Numbered from the stretch's first letter, positions 44,817 through 53,510 are shown. The stretch is 58,455 bases of DNA from Prevotellaceae bacterium (GCA_029218445.1 JAQXRI010000121.1:1-58455), one strand, 5' to 3'. Numbers and translations are program-made. The notes: generated by a model not told the origin, from the letters alone.

Positions 44817-44864
44817 ACGTACATTCAAAATACTTTGAACGCACATTCAGAGTGCTTTGAACGG
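44780..44864. repeat. Four tandem palindromic units (GTTCAAAGnnCTTTGAACG)
   Basis: Units at 44780-44800, 44801-44822, 44823-44844 and 44845-44864, each 20-22 bases and each close to self-complementary, separated by 2-3 bases. The first and second units match the core most closely. Confidence 0.85.
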
Positions 44865-45022
44865 AAAACTTTTAGGGGGAGAGGTAAATATGTCAAAGGT
44901 AATAAGAGATTGATATTCCTTTACATTATACAAAAAGCCCGTTTCTTACAAAAAGTTTTTCAGTTTTTTAATGCCACAAATGTCATTTTTCATCTAATAT
45001 ATTAAGAATTAGAAGGTAATGG

Positions 45023-45297
45023 CAATGGCATTTTAGTGATATTAGTGGCATTTCTTGGCTGTTTTTTCCGGAAATGTTTGGTGATTTTGGTAGGATATTC
45101 ATTATTACTAAAAACCGTCATAGCGATAATAATTTACAATATGTGTCATTTGCCGTAAACTATGCCTTAATGTCACTAACATCACATTAATGTCACTAAC
45201 ATCACATTAATGTCACTAATGTCACTAAAATGCCATTTTGCAACAACTTGGTTGTCAACGGTTTAAGACTAAAAGTGACATTAGTGGCATTTCTTTG
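45023..45297. repeat. 20-bp tandem repeat with inverted partners
   Basis: TTAATGTCACTAACATCACA at 45167-45186 and 45187-45206, then a partial third copy. The end of the array (45209-45240) is the near-complement of 45023-45052, with a further related copy (AAAAGTGACATTAGTGGCAT) at 45271-45290. The arms could form a stem of about 30 bp. Confidence 0.8.
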
Positions 45298-45328
45298 TCG
45301 AAAAAAAATTATAGTAGGGATTAATAAG

Positions 45329-45358
45329 GGTCAGCCCCGATTGCCGAGGCTGCACCTT
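45329..45358 (-). terminator. Terminator after the ATPase gene; one of two identical 27-base copies
   Basis: An imperfect hairpin just past the ATPase stop codon. Bases 45332-45358 are identical to 46766-46792, the terminator of the GH35 gene. Confidence 0.7.
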
Positions 45359-45367
45359 GTTCTTTAA

Positions 45368-46564
45368 TCAGTAATTCATCCCGACAAGCCAAATCGGCAG
45401 TTTCTTTCCGATGGGATATTCCATATCGTCGGCAAGGATGTAGGAGTCGGGAATGTCGGCTATTTGGTCGAATGATTTCTTGTTGCCGCCAACCTCCAAT
45501 GTTACCTTGCCGTCAATCTTGAAGTCGCCCTCGTCCTTGGAATACTCCACAGTATGGTTGACGCTCAGTTGGTTAACTACGAAACATTCCCTGACAGTGC
45601 CTATTACAAGGCGGCTTGAGAGGGCATAAAGCATATTGGTGTTGTGTATGAATATCTTGTCGGGCTTCTGCATCTTGGTCACCGACTTGTTGTCTGTGTA
45701 TATAAGGTGTAGCAGTTCTGCCCGTTGCATTGCGCTGAGATAGTTCACCACCGTGTTCTTGTTTATTTCAAGGTATGAAGCGAGTTTTGAGATGTTCACC
45801 TCGTATGGAAGATTGTCGGCGAGAAAAAGCAGCATGGCTTTCAGCTTGCGAGTAAAAGCAGGATCCACTCCGCAGAACATCGTGATTTCCTGGTCGATGA
45901 TAAAGTTTACCACATTCTCAAGCCTGCTGTAATACTCTGTCTCTATGCCATCATAGAATGGATAATACCCAACCCTCAGGTATTCCTCGAACATCTTCAC
46001 GGGACGGCACTTGGCATTTACCTCCGCACAGATGTTGTCGGCATTGGCCAGAATCTCGTCAAGGGAATATTTGGGGATTTGTATTCCTTTATAGAAATGA
46101 AGATATTCCCTGAAAGACAGTCCCTCCATGGTATATGACAACACCCTGCGCGACAAGTCGGCATCAGCATTCAGAATCTGAATAAGCGACGAACCGGTGA
46201 AGGTAATCTTCAACTGCGGATATAGGTCGATTATTTCCTTTATCTCCACGCTCCATTTGGGGTATTTGTGCACTTCGTCGAGAAAGAGATGCTCACCTCC
46301 CATTTGTGCAAACCGCTCGGCGAGTTCCAATAGCGTGTGGGCAGTGAAATACATGCTGTCAACCACACAATACAGTGCCTTGCCCGCCGTTATGCCGTAT
46401 GTCTGTCGAATATACTGGCGCATAAGCGTGGTCTTGCCAACTCCCCGCGAACCTTTAATGGCGACGAGTTGTCTTGACCAGTTGATATCGTTGATTATTT
46501 CCCTTATGATGTCCATCTTCACTTGGGAAATATACATTTTGTGCTTTCTGAATAATGATTCCAT
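45368..46564 (-). CDS. AAA ATPase with DUF4143-type C-terminus
   Basis: 398 residues. Residues about 30-160 form the AAA_14-type ATPase: Walker A IKGSRGVGKTTL, Walker B EHLFLDEVHKYPKW, and sensor TFTGSSLIQI. Residues about 200-330 include a helix-turn-helix-like block (SKLASYLEINKNTVVNYL). The C-terminal part (about 330-398, EGDFKIDGKVTLEVGGNKK) fits the nuclease-like DUF4143 domain, keeping D..E and K residues. Such proteins are common in Bacteroidetes and archaea; their role is not established, with DNA-binding or toxin-antitoxin-like roles suggested. It stands alone, with its own promoter and terminator. Confidence 0.9.
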   Translation of the reverse strand: MESLFRKHKMYISQVKMDIIREIINDINWSRQLVAIKGSRGVGKTTLMRQYIRQTYGITAGKALYCVVDSMYFTAHTLLELAERFAQMGGEHLFLDEVHKYPKWSVEIKEIIDLYPQLKITFTGSSLIQILNADADLSRRVLSYTMEGLSFREYLHFYKGIQIPKYSLDEILANADNICAEVNAKCRPVKMFEEYLRVGYYPFYDGIETEYYSRLENVVNFIIDQEITMFCGVDPAFTRKLKAMLLFLADNLPYEVNISKLASYLEINKNTVVNYLSAMQRAELLHLIYTDNKSVTKMQKPDKIFIHNTNMLYALSSRLVIGTVRECFVVNQLSVNHTVEYSKDEGDFKIDGKVTLEVGGNKKSFDQIADIPDSYILADDMEYPIGKKLPIWLVGMNY

Positions 46565-46595
46565 AACTATTCATTGTTGAGTGTTTATTTGGCTG

Positions 46596-46627
46596 CAAAA
46601 TTATATAAAACAACCGAAAGTACCAAA
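46596..46627 (-). promoter_or_regulatory. Full Bacteroidetes promoter for the ATPase gene
   Basis: On the - strand: TTTG (46624-46627), a 20-base spacer and TAATTTTG (46596-46603), 31 bases before the start codon. Confidence 0.8.
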
Positions 46628-46642
46628 TATTACGGGTAAAAA

Positions 46643-46691
46643 GCTTACTGGGATAAGCGATTTTTAGCTAAAACCGCTTATCGGGATAAGC
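46643..46691. promoter_or_regulatory. Two 16-bp palindromic operator-like boxes upstream of the ATPase promoter
   Basis: GCTTACTGGGATAAGC at 46643-46658 and GCTTATCGGGATAAGC at 46676-46691, 33 bases centre to centre (about three helical turns). The second is a perfect 7-bp dyad around GG. The two boxes also pair with each other, giving a larger inverted repeat (46638-46659 with 46675-46696). They lie just upstream of the -33 element. Confidence 0.6.
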
Positions 46692-46759
46692 TTTTTTGAG
46701 GGTAAAGTACCTCCATCAACATTGTGTGCTTTGTTTTATAACAATAATTTATCATACAA

Positions 46760-46792
46760 AAGGTGCAGCCCCGATTGCCGAGGCTGCACCTT
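46760..46792 (-). terminator. Terminator after the GH35 gene; second identical 27-base copy
   Basis: 11-bp stem (AAGGTGCAGCC / GGCTGCACCTT) followed on the - strand by TTTTG. Bases 46766-46792 equal 45332-45358. Confidence 0.8.
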
Positions 46793-46833
46793 ATTATAAT
46801 TATGTTTATAGAAGTATTGCCTTTTTACCCACG

Positions 46834-49179
46834 TTAATATACAAATATTTTGTATTCCTTCACGTTGCCCGGCGCACCTTGTTCGGCACGTGGCAGATAT
46901 TCAAGGGCTGAGATGGTTTGCTCGCTGCCGAGGTCGATGACGAGAAGGTGGGGGAAGTCGGTGCCTCGCTGGGTTTGCCAGTAGGTTGACTCCTGAAGGT
47001 CATACACCTTGTCGCCGGTGTGGTTGCCTATCTCGTTCTCGCTGTCGGCATACTTCACGGTCCATGGCTCGCGGCTGAGACGCTTGCCGTCGGCTCCCTG
47101 CACGTAGATTTCGGCAATGGCGGCTTGGTCGTTGGCATGAGTTGAGCGGCATTCGATGGCTACATATCGACCCTTGGCCTGACTGCCAAACTTGATGGTT
47201 TGCCAGCCGTTGCCCGAAGCCATTGAACCCTGTGCTATTGGAGTGGCGGAGTTAAGGTCGGGACGGTCGCCGGGGTTGTTGTGCTTGTTGCTCTTCTCAA
47301 GGTTGAGCTTGTCGAGTTCGGGCTTGTCCTGTCCGAAGCATACTGGCTCGGCGGCTGGGCCTACAACGTCGAGTACGATAATCTCGTTGGCACCCTTCTT
47401 GAGCCAGCAGCCGGGTACATAGAGCGTCTGCTGAGGACCAATGTTCCAGAAGCGGCCGATGGCGTGGCCGTTTACATACACCTGCCCCTTGCCGAAGGCT
47501 TCCATATTAATAAAGGTGTCGCCCGGCTTCTTGAGGTTGAAGGTGCCGCGATAGTATCCGGCCTTGGTGGCAAGAGGCGTGAGCAGGGCAATGGGGTTGG
47601 CAACGCGTGGCTGGAAGGCCTGTTGAGCCGTGGCATAGTCGTCGGGCAGGGTGGCTATGGTCCAATTCTTGAGGTCGATGGTCATCTCGTGGCCGTCAAT
47701 CTCTGTGCTCAGTGTAACTCGCTCGGTGATGCCCTTGAAGTCCTTTATGGCGCGTCCGAAGTTGATACGTCCCATTGCCTCGATGAGAATGGTGAGTCGT
47801 GCGCCTTTGTCAACTTTAGGCAGCATGATGCTCTTCTCGTTCTTCACGCGGTCGATTTTGCCGATGTATTGTCCGTTGATGAACACCTGCGCAAAGTCGT
47901 GTGCGTCGTTCACGGTGAGCAGGGCGGCAGGCATGGCGGGCAGTGTGGTCTCGTATATCATTGAACCCCATCCCATGTCGAGTTCCTCCATGGTCTTTAC
48001 GTCGTGGCTGCTGATGGGCTTGCCAAGACCGCTGGACAGTGGCGCGTATTCGGTGAGCGAGAATCGTGGTATGCTGATGATGCCCATGGGCGCCTTAGGC
48101 ACGGCGGCCAGTTTCTTTCCGTCGTTGTATTTCTCCATGGTTTTGCGCAGTGTCCAGTATTTCTCGGTGGGCAGACCCCACTCGTTGATGGGTGCGTCGT
48201 AGTCGTAGCTGGTGACGTCGGGGGCGAATCCGGGGCTGTTGGCGCCCGCCCAGTGGCCAAACGAAGTGCCTCCGTGGGTCATGTAGAGCGAGAAGCTGAT
48301 GCCCTTTGAGAGCATTTCGTCGATGCCGGCCACCATGTCGTCGGCGGGACGGGTTTCGTGGCGCGCTCCCCACTTGTCGAACCATCCGCTCCAAAACTCA
48401 GAGCACATGAGAGGTGCGTCGGGGCGCAGCTCCTTGAGGCGGCGGAACTGGTTGTCGATGTTGGCACCGGTGCCGAAGTTCATTGTCCAGGTGAGGTCGT
48501 CGAGTCCGTTGTTGGTGAAGTTGCTCGACCAGTCGCATTGGAAAAGTGCCACCTTGTCGAATCCCGACTGGCGCACGATGTCGCGTATCTCAGACACGTA
48601 TGGCTTGTCGATGCCGTAGGAGCCGTATTCGTTCTCCACCTGCACCATTATTATTGGGCCGCCGTTTTCTATGGTGAGCGAGCCGAGCTGCTTGCCTACT
48701 TCCTTTTCAAACAGTCGTACGCGTTCCATGAAGTAAGGGTCGCGCTCGCGCAGCTTGATGTCCTTCTTCTTCAGCAGCCACCAAGGCAGTCCGCCCATTT
48801 CCCATTCTGCGCAAACGTAAGGTCCTGGGCGTACGATGACGTACATGCCGTTTTTCTGCGCCAGTCGGCAAAACTCAGCCACGTCGTTCTGTCCTGTGAA
48901 GTCGTATTCGCCTTCACGCTGTTCGTGTATGTTCCAGAAGACGTAAAGGCAGAGTGTGTTCATGCCGAGAGCCTTGCACATTTTGATGCGGTGTTCCCAG
49001 TAGGGACGTGGAATGCGTGGATAGTGTACCTCTGCGGCTTTAACGACAAACGGCTTGCCGTCGAGCATGAATGAGCCTTTGCCTACAACGAAGTCGTGTG
49101 TGGCTTCGGCGGCTTGTATTGGAGCCGAAGCTGTGGCCAGCATTGTAGCCAGACAAATTGTCTTAAAGATGTGCTTCAT
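46834..49179 (-). CDS. GH35 beta-galactosidase with C-terminal discoidin-type domain
   Basis: 781 residues. Signal peptide about 1-24 (ends IQAA). GH35 TIM barrel (about 30-350): AAEVHYPRIPRPYWEHRI, VFWNIHEQREGEYDF, VRPGPYVCAEWEMGGLPWWL; acid/base Glu184 in VENEYGSYG and nucleophile Glu261 in CSEFWSGWFDKWG. Beta-sandwich domains follow (about 380-600), then an F5/8 type C (discoidin-like) domain at about 640-781. It would release terminal beta-galactose in the periplasm or at the surface. Not adjacent to either susCD pair, so its pathway is open. Confidence 0.95.
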   Translation of the reverse strand: MKHIFKTICLATMLATASAPIQAAEATHDFVVGKGSFMLDGKPFVVKAAEVHYPRIPRPYWEHRIKMCKALGMNTLCLYVFWNIHEQREGEYDFTGQNDVAEFCRLAQKNGMYVIVRPGPYVCAEWEMGGLPWWLLKKKDIKLRERDPYFMERVRLFEKEVGKQLGSLTIENGGPIIMVQVENEYGSYGIDKPYVSEIRDIVRQSGFDKVALFQCDWSSNFTNNGLDDLTWTMNFGTGANIDNQFRRLKELRPDAPLMCSEFWSGWFDKWGARHETRPADDMVAGIDEMLSKGISFSLYMTHGGTSFGHWAGANSPGFAPDVTSYDYDAPINEWGLPTEKYWTLRKTMEKYNDGKKLAAVPKAPMGIISIPRFSLTEYAPLSSGLGKPISSHDVKTMEELDMGWGSMIYETTLPAMPAALLTVNDAHDFAQVFINGQYIGKIDRVKNEKSIMLPKVDKGARLTILIEAMGRINFGRAIKDFKGITERVTLSTEIDGHEMTIDLKNWTIATLPDDYATAQQAFQPRVANPIALLTPLATKAGYYRGTFNLKKPGDTFINMEAFGKGQVYVNGHAIGRFWNIGPQQTLYVPGCWLKKGANEIIVLDVVGPAAEPVCFGQDKPELDKLNLEKSNKHNNPGDRPDLNSATPIAQGSMASGNGWQTIKFGSQAKGRYVAIECRSTHANDQAAIAEIYVQGADGKRLSREPWTVKYADSENEIGNHTGDKVYDLQESTYWQTQRGTDFPHLLVIDLGSEQTISALEYLPRAEQGAPGNVKEYKIFVY

Positions 49180-49215
49180 ATTATTGTTAATTTTGGGTTT
49201 TTGAGTTCATTGGTG

Positions 49216-49223
49216 CAAAATTA
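49216..49223 (-). promoter_or_regulatory. -7 promoter element (TAATTTTG) for the GH35 gene
   Basis: TAnnTTTG match on the - strand, 36 bases before the start codon; no clear -33 element. Confidence 0.5.
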
Positions 49224-49319
49224 CTAATTAATTCCTGCATTCATGGTGCATAAATCGTTAATCTTAGTCAATTATTCGTTATTTTGACCGTTCGGGCGTC
49301 ATGAATGCGGCTTTTGGAG

Positions 49320-50390
49320 TCATTGCGTGAGCAGGCTGACGTAGGTTTGCAAGGCTTGCCTCATCTCGCTCAGACAGATGTATTCGTCGGCTGTATGGGA
49401 GCGTGACGACTGGCCGGGGCCGAGTTTCATGGAGGGCCAAGGCATGAGGGCTTGGTCGCTGAGCGTGGGCGAGCCGAAGGGCGTCATGCCCATTGCCACA
49501 CACGACTGCACGAGTGGATGGTGGGCAGGAATCATCGACGACTTGAGGTGGAACGAGCGGGCCTTGAGCTCGCTTTTCAGATGGCTTTGGAGGAAGGCGA
49601 AGATGTCTTCGTTGGCATGGTGCTCGTTTGAGCGTATGTCGATGGTGAAGCGGCATGTGTCGGGTATGACGTTGTGCTGAGTGCCCGCGCTGATGATGGT
49701 GACGGTCATTTTGGTGTCGCCCAGCAGCGAACTCGTTTCAGGAAACTTGTAGTTGCGAATCCATGCTATGTCGTCCATCGCAATGTAGAGGGCGTTGATG
49801 CCCTCGTTGCGTGCGGCGTGGCCCGACTGTCCGTGTGCCACGGCATCAACCACCATAAGTCCCCTTTCGGCAATGGCAGGCTGCATGCCGGTTGGCTCGC
49901 CCACTATTGCCAAGTCGATGTGGGGCAGCAGGGGCAGGGCACGCCTGATGCCGTTGGCTCCCGACACTTCCTCTTCGGCTGAGGCCAGAAAGACGAGGTT
50001 GTAGCGCAACGGCATGGAACTGAGCATCCGGAATGCTTGTAGCAACGTGACAAGGCCTCCGCCGCAGTCGTTGCTGCCAAGGCCATAGAGGCGGTCGCCC
50101 TCAAGGGTGGGTGAGTAGGGGTCGCGCGTCCAGGTGGCGGCAGGAGCCACCGTGTCGATGTGCGCGTTGAGCAGCAGCGTGGGCTTTGAGGGGTCGAAAT
50201 GTTCGGCTGTGCTCCATATGTTGTTGGCTTCGCGCGTTGTGCCGAGGCCATGACTTTTCATGAATAGTTCGAGCTTGTCGGCCGCCGCGTCCTCCTTGCG
50301 GCTGACGGAAGGAGTGGCTATGAGAGTCTTGAGCAGCTCGGCGGCTTCAAGGGTCATGGTGTCGATGGTGTTGATGTCTATACTTGCCAT
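49320..50390 (-). CDS. M20-family deacetylase, ArgE-like
   Basis: 356 residues from the ATG at 50390 (MASIDINTID). A longer frame to 50462 contains the -7 element and is rejected. Metal-site motifs of the M20 family: LLNAHIDTV, GLGSNDCGGG, LASAEEEVSGANGI, VGEPTGM and the C-terminal SHTADEYI. The dimerisation domain holds the HGQSGHAAR block. In Bacteroidetes this family includes the acetyl- or succinyl-ornithine/citrulline deacylase of arginine synthesis; other amide substrates are possible. Cytoplasmic. Confidence 0.88.
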   Translation of the reverse strand: MASIDINTIDTMTLEAAELLKTLIATPSVSRKEDAAADKLELFMKSHGLGTTREANNIWSTAEHFDPSKPTLLLNAHIDTVAPAATWTRDPYSPTLEGDRLYGLGSNDCGGGLVTLLQAFRMLSSMPLRYNLVFLASAEEEVSGANGIRRALPLLPHIDLAIVGEPTGMQPAIAERGLMVVDAVAHGQSGHAARNEGINALYIAMDDIAWIRNYKFPETSSLLGDTKMTVTIISAGTQHNVIPDTCRFTIDIRSNEHHANEDIFAFLQSHLKSELKARSFHLKSSMIPAHHPLVQSCVAMGMTPFGSPTLSDQALMPWPSMKLGPGQSSRSHTADEYICLSEMRQALQTYVSLLTQ

Positions 50391-50418
50391 AATGTGTGAT
50401 ATTATATGTTTTGGAATG

Positions 50419-50426
50419 CAAAAGTA
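50419..50426 (-). promoter_or_regulatory. -7 promoter element (TACTTTTG) for the M20 gene
   Basis: TAnnTTTG match on the - strand, 28 bases before the ATG at 50390. Confidence 0.6.
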
Positions 50427-50466
50427 GGAAAAATAGTGGAGAAAACGTAATTTTTCGGTCATTTTC

Positions 50467-50497
50467 TTTGTGGTTTTCCATAATTAATGTACTTTTG
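50467..50497 (+). promoter_or_regulatory. Full Bacteroidetes promoter for the acyl-CoA synthetase gene
   Basis: TTTG (50467-50470), a 19-base spacer and TACTTTTG (50490-50497), 25 bases before the start codon. Confidence 0.82.
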
Positions 50498-50522
50498 CAA
50501 AAGATAATAAATTAAAAAAGTC

Positions 50523-52331
50523 ATGCAGACAAACAGTCATCTTTCGGTTTTGGTACACGACCAGGCCAAAATATACGGCGACCGCGAAGCCTTGGTTTAT
50601 CAGGATTTCGGCGGTAGTGAATGGAAGTCTTTGTCGTGGCGGGAGTTTTCTGCCACGGTGAGTGTTGTGTCCAATGCTTTGTTGAACCTTGGAGTCAAGG
50701 TGCAGGAAAATGTAGGAATATTCTCGCAGAACAGCGTGCAGTATCTGTTCAGCGACTTTGGCGCTTGGGGAATACGTGCAGTGACCATTCCGTTCTATGC
50801 CACGAGCAGCGAGCAGCAAATACAATTCATGATAAACGACGCCAAGGTGCGCTTCTTGTTTGTTGGCGAGCAGGAGCAGTACGACAAGGCCCACCGTGTG
50901 TCGGCACTGTGTCCTACGCTTGAGCGGATAATAGTGTTTGACCGCAACGTCAGCTTCAGCCTGCAGGACCACAACGCAATATACTTCGACGACTTCTTGA
51001 AGCTGGGTGAGGGATGCCCGAGGCAAACCGAGCTGGAGCAGCTGTACGTCGAGGCCAACTTTGACGACCTCGCAAACATACTATATACCAGCGGCACCAC
51101 GGGCGACAGCAAGGGCGTGATGCTGTCACACCTGCAGTATCATGCGGCACTGGAGGCCAACGGCAAGTGTGTGAACATAAACGACACCGACCGCGTGCTC
51201 AACTTCCTGCCATACGCACACATATTTGAAAAGGGATGGACGCTGCTGAGCCTTTCGGTGGGTGCCACGCTGATAGTGAACACCAACCCGAGAAACGTGC
51301 AGCAGTCGATGCGTGAGACCAATCCCACGAGCATGTCGTCGGTGCCACGATTCTGGGAGAAGGTATATACGGGCGTGTTTGAAAAGATTGACAAGGCCAG
51401 CAGCGTGCAGAGGCGAATATTCAAAAACGCGCTGGCCATTGGCCGCAAGCACAATATCGAATACTTGAGCCGAGGCAAGCGTCCGCCGCTGCCCTTGCAC
51501 CTGAAGTATGAGATAATCAACAAGACGCTGTTCAGCCAAGTGCGCAAGCAGCTTGGACTGCTCAATCCGAACATCTTCCCGACGGCAGGAGCGGCAATAT
51601 CGGCCAGGGTGGAGGAGTTTGTCCACTCGATAGGCATCAACATGATTTCGGGCTACGGACTGACTGAGAGCCTCGCCACCGTTACATGCGACCGCTTGGG
51701 CGAGCCATATACCGTAGGGTCGGTGGGACGAGTGATAGAAGGCCTCGACCTGAAGATTAGCGAGGAAGGCGAGGTGCTGCTGAAGGGCCCAACCATATTC
51801 AAGGGCTACTACAACCGTGAAGACCTGACGGCGGCGGCATTCACTGACGACGGATACTTCAAGACCGGCGACGCGGGATACGTGAAAGACGGCGAGCTGT
51901 TTTTGACGGAGAGAATAAAAGACCTGTTCAAGACTTCCAATGGCAAGTACATTGCCCCGCAGATGATAGAGTCGCGCATATTGGTTGACAAATACATCGA
52001 CCAAATAGCCATAGTGGCCGACGAGCGCAAGTTTGTGTCGGCACTGATAATACCCGAATACCGACTGCTGGAAGAGTATGCCAAGGCCAACGGTATAGAC
52101 TATGAAAACTATGAAGACCTGTGTGCCAACAAGCAAATAAACGAAATGATAAGGGAGCGCATCGACACACTGCAGCAACAGCTGGCACACTATGAGCAGA
52201 TAAAGAGGTTCACCCTGCTGCCTCGCCATTTCACCATGGAAAACGGCGAACTGACCAACACGCTGAAGTTGAAGCGAAAGGTGGTGAACGAGAACTATAA
52301 GGATGTGATTGACAAAATGTACGAGGAGTAG
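50523..52331 (+). CDS. Long-chain fatty-acid-CoA ligase (AMP-binding enzyme)
   Basis: 602 residues. Adenylate-forming family motifs: ILYTSGTTGDSKGVMLSH (P-loop), FLPYAHIFEKGW, the ISGYGLTES motif, GYFKTGDAG, and the C-terminal KTSNGKYIAPQMIES region with the hinge. It activates a fatty acid with ATP to acyl-AMP, then acyl-CoA, at the inner membrane. No signal peptide. It is followed 53 bases later by prfB. Members of this subgroup are often called FadD or long-chain acyl-CoA synthetase; chain length cannot be read from sequence. Confidence 0.93.
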   Translation: MQTNSHLSVLVHDQAKIYGDREALVYQDFGGSEWKSLSWREFSATVSVVSNALLNLGVKVQENVGIFSQNSVQYLFSDFGAWGIRAVTIPFYATSSEQQIQFMINDAKVRFLFVGEQEQYDKAHRVSALCPTLERIIVFDRNVSFSLQDHNAIYFDDFLKLGEGCPRQTELEQLYVEANFDDLANILYTSGTTGDSKGVMLSHLQYHAALEANGKCVNINDTDRVLNFLPYAHIFEKGWTLLSLSVGATLIVNTNPRNVQQSMRETNPTSMSSVPRFWEKVYTGVFEKIDKASSVQRRIFKNALAIGRKHNIEYLSRGKRPPLPLHLKYEIINKTLFSQVRKQLGLLNPNIFPTAGAAISARVEEFVHSIGINMISGYGLTESLATVTCDRLGEPYTVGSVGRVIEGLDLKISEEGEVLLKGPTIFKGYYNREDLTAAAFTDDGYFKTGDAGYVKDGELFLTERIKDLFKTSNGKYIAPQMIESRILVDKYIDQIAIVADERKFVSALIIPEYRLLEEYAKANGIDYENYEDLCANKQINEMIRERIDTLQQQLAHYEQIKRFTLLPRHFTMENGELTNTLKLKRKVVNENYKDVIDKMYEE

Positions 52332-52384
52332 TCGGTGGGTGTTGGCCCGACACGACTGCCGATAACAATATTGAAAGAATAAGT

Positions 52385-53506
52385 ATGATTACTCAAGAAC
52401 AACTGAAGGACGTCGTTGAGCGCACTGAATCGCTGCATCGATATCTTGAAATAGACAAGAAGAAAATAGAATATGAAGAGGAAGACCTGCGAACGCAGGC
52501 TCCCGACTTTTGGGACGACCCAAAGAGGGCCGAAGAACAGATGAAGAAGGTGAAGGCCATAAAGAAATGGCTTGACGGATATGCCGAAGTGAAGACTCTT
52601 GCCGACGAGCTGCAACTGGCCTTTGACTTCTACAAAGACGAGATGGTGACCGAAGAGGAGGTGGACGAAGATTACACTAAGGCCGTGAAGGCCATTGAAG
52701 ACCTCGAACTGATGAACATGTTGCGCCAGAAGGAAGACCCCATGGACTGCGTGCTGAAGATTAACAGTGGAGCCGGAGGAACAGAAAGCCAAGACTGGGC
52801 GCAAATGCTCATGAGAATGTATCAGCGATGGGCTGAGGCGCATGGCCACAAGGTGACCATAAGCAACCTCCAGGACGGCGACGAGGCCGGCATAAAGAGC
52901 GTAACCATGGAGATAGAAGGCGGCGACTATGCCTACGGATATCTGAAGAGCGAGAACGGAGTGCACCGCTTGGTGCGAGTGTCGCCGTTCAACGCACAGG
53001 GCAAGCGCATGACAAGTTTCGCCAGCGTGTTTGTGTCGCCATTGGTTGACGACACCATCGAGGTGTATGTCGATCCGTCGAAGGTGAGCTGGGACTTGTT
53101 CAGAAGCGGCGGAGCCGGAGGACAGAATGTGAACAAGGTGGAAACAGGCGTTCGCCTGCGCTACCAGTATGTCGATCCCGACACTGGCGAGGAAGAGGAG
53201 ATACTGATTGAAAACACCGAAAGCCGCAAGCAGCTGGAAAACCGCAACAACGCCATGCGCCTGCTGAAATCGCAACTCTACGACCGCGCCATGAAAAAGC
53301 GCCTTGAGGCACAGGCGAAGATAGAAGCCGGGAAGAAAAAGATAGAGTGGGGAAGCCAGATACGAAGCTATGTGTTTGACGACCGCCGTGTGAAAGACCA
53401 TCGAACAAACTATCAGACGACCGATGTGGATGGAGTGATGGACGGAAAAATCGATGGCTTCATCAAGGCATATCTTATGGAATTCCCCGTGAATGAGGAG
53501 GAGTAG
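52385..53506 (+). CDS. prfB: Peptide chain release factor 2, without programmed frameshift
   Basis: 373 residues in one uninterrupted frame. Release factor 2 identity is shown by the SPF anticodon tripeptide in LVRVSPFNAQGKRMTSF and the GGQ loop in RSGGAGGQNVNKVETG. It recognises UAA and UGA and triggers peptide release. Many bacteria carry a UGA frameshift near codon 25; here the matching place (codons 20-22) reads TAT CTT GAA and stays in frame, so the autoregulatory shift is absent. A 14-bp palindrome (53511-53524) follows the stop. Confidence 0.96.
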   Translation: MITQEQLKDVVERTESLHRYLEIDKKKIEYEEEDLRTQAPDFWDDPKRAEEQMKKVKAIKKWLDGYAEVKTLADELQLAFDFYKDEMVTEEEVDEDYTKAVKAIEDLELMNMLRQKEDPMDCVLKINSGAGGTESQDWAQMLMRMYQRWAEAHGHKVTISNLQDGDEAGIKSVTMEIEGGDYAYGYLKSENGVHRLVRVSPFNAQGKRMTSFASVFVSPLVDDTIEVYVDPSKVSWDLFRSGGAGGQNVNKVETGVRLRYQYVDPDTGEEEEILIENTESRKQLENRNNAMRLLKSQLYDRAMKKRLEAQAKIEAGKKKIEWGSQIRSYVFDDRRVKDHRTNYQTTDVDGVMDGKIDGFIKAYLMEFPVNEEE

Positions 53507-53510
53507 ATTT

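Larger units (their letters stand above)
43993..45367. other. Gene-poor, repeat-rich AT-rich region
   Basis: 1,375 bases between the susC operon and the ATPase gene. Besides the susC promoter it holds a possible broken small gene (44375-44816), a run of palindromic units (44780-44864), a 20-bp tandem repeat with inverted partners (45023-45297) and the ATPase terminator. The stretches 44070-44330 and 44880-45010 show nothing I can name. Confidence 0.7.

Noticed and set aside
44780..44864. Palindromic array considered as a CRISPR or replication origin
   Set aside because: Units are adjacent with 2-3 base separations and vary in sequence; no dnaA, rep or cas gene is near.
51126..52229. 367-codon - strand frame opposite the acyl-CoA ligase
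   Set aside because: Antisense of a clearly conserved adenylate-forming enzyme.
52295..53401. 368-codon - strand frame opposite prfB
   Set aside because: Antisense of a universal release factor; no motif of its own.
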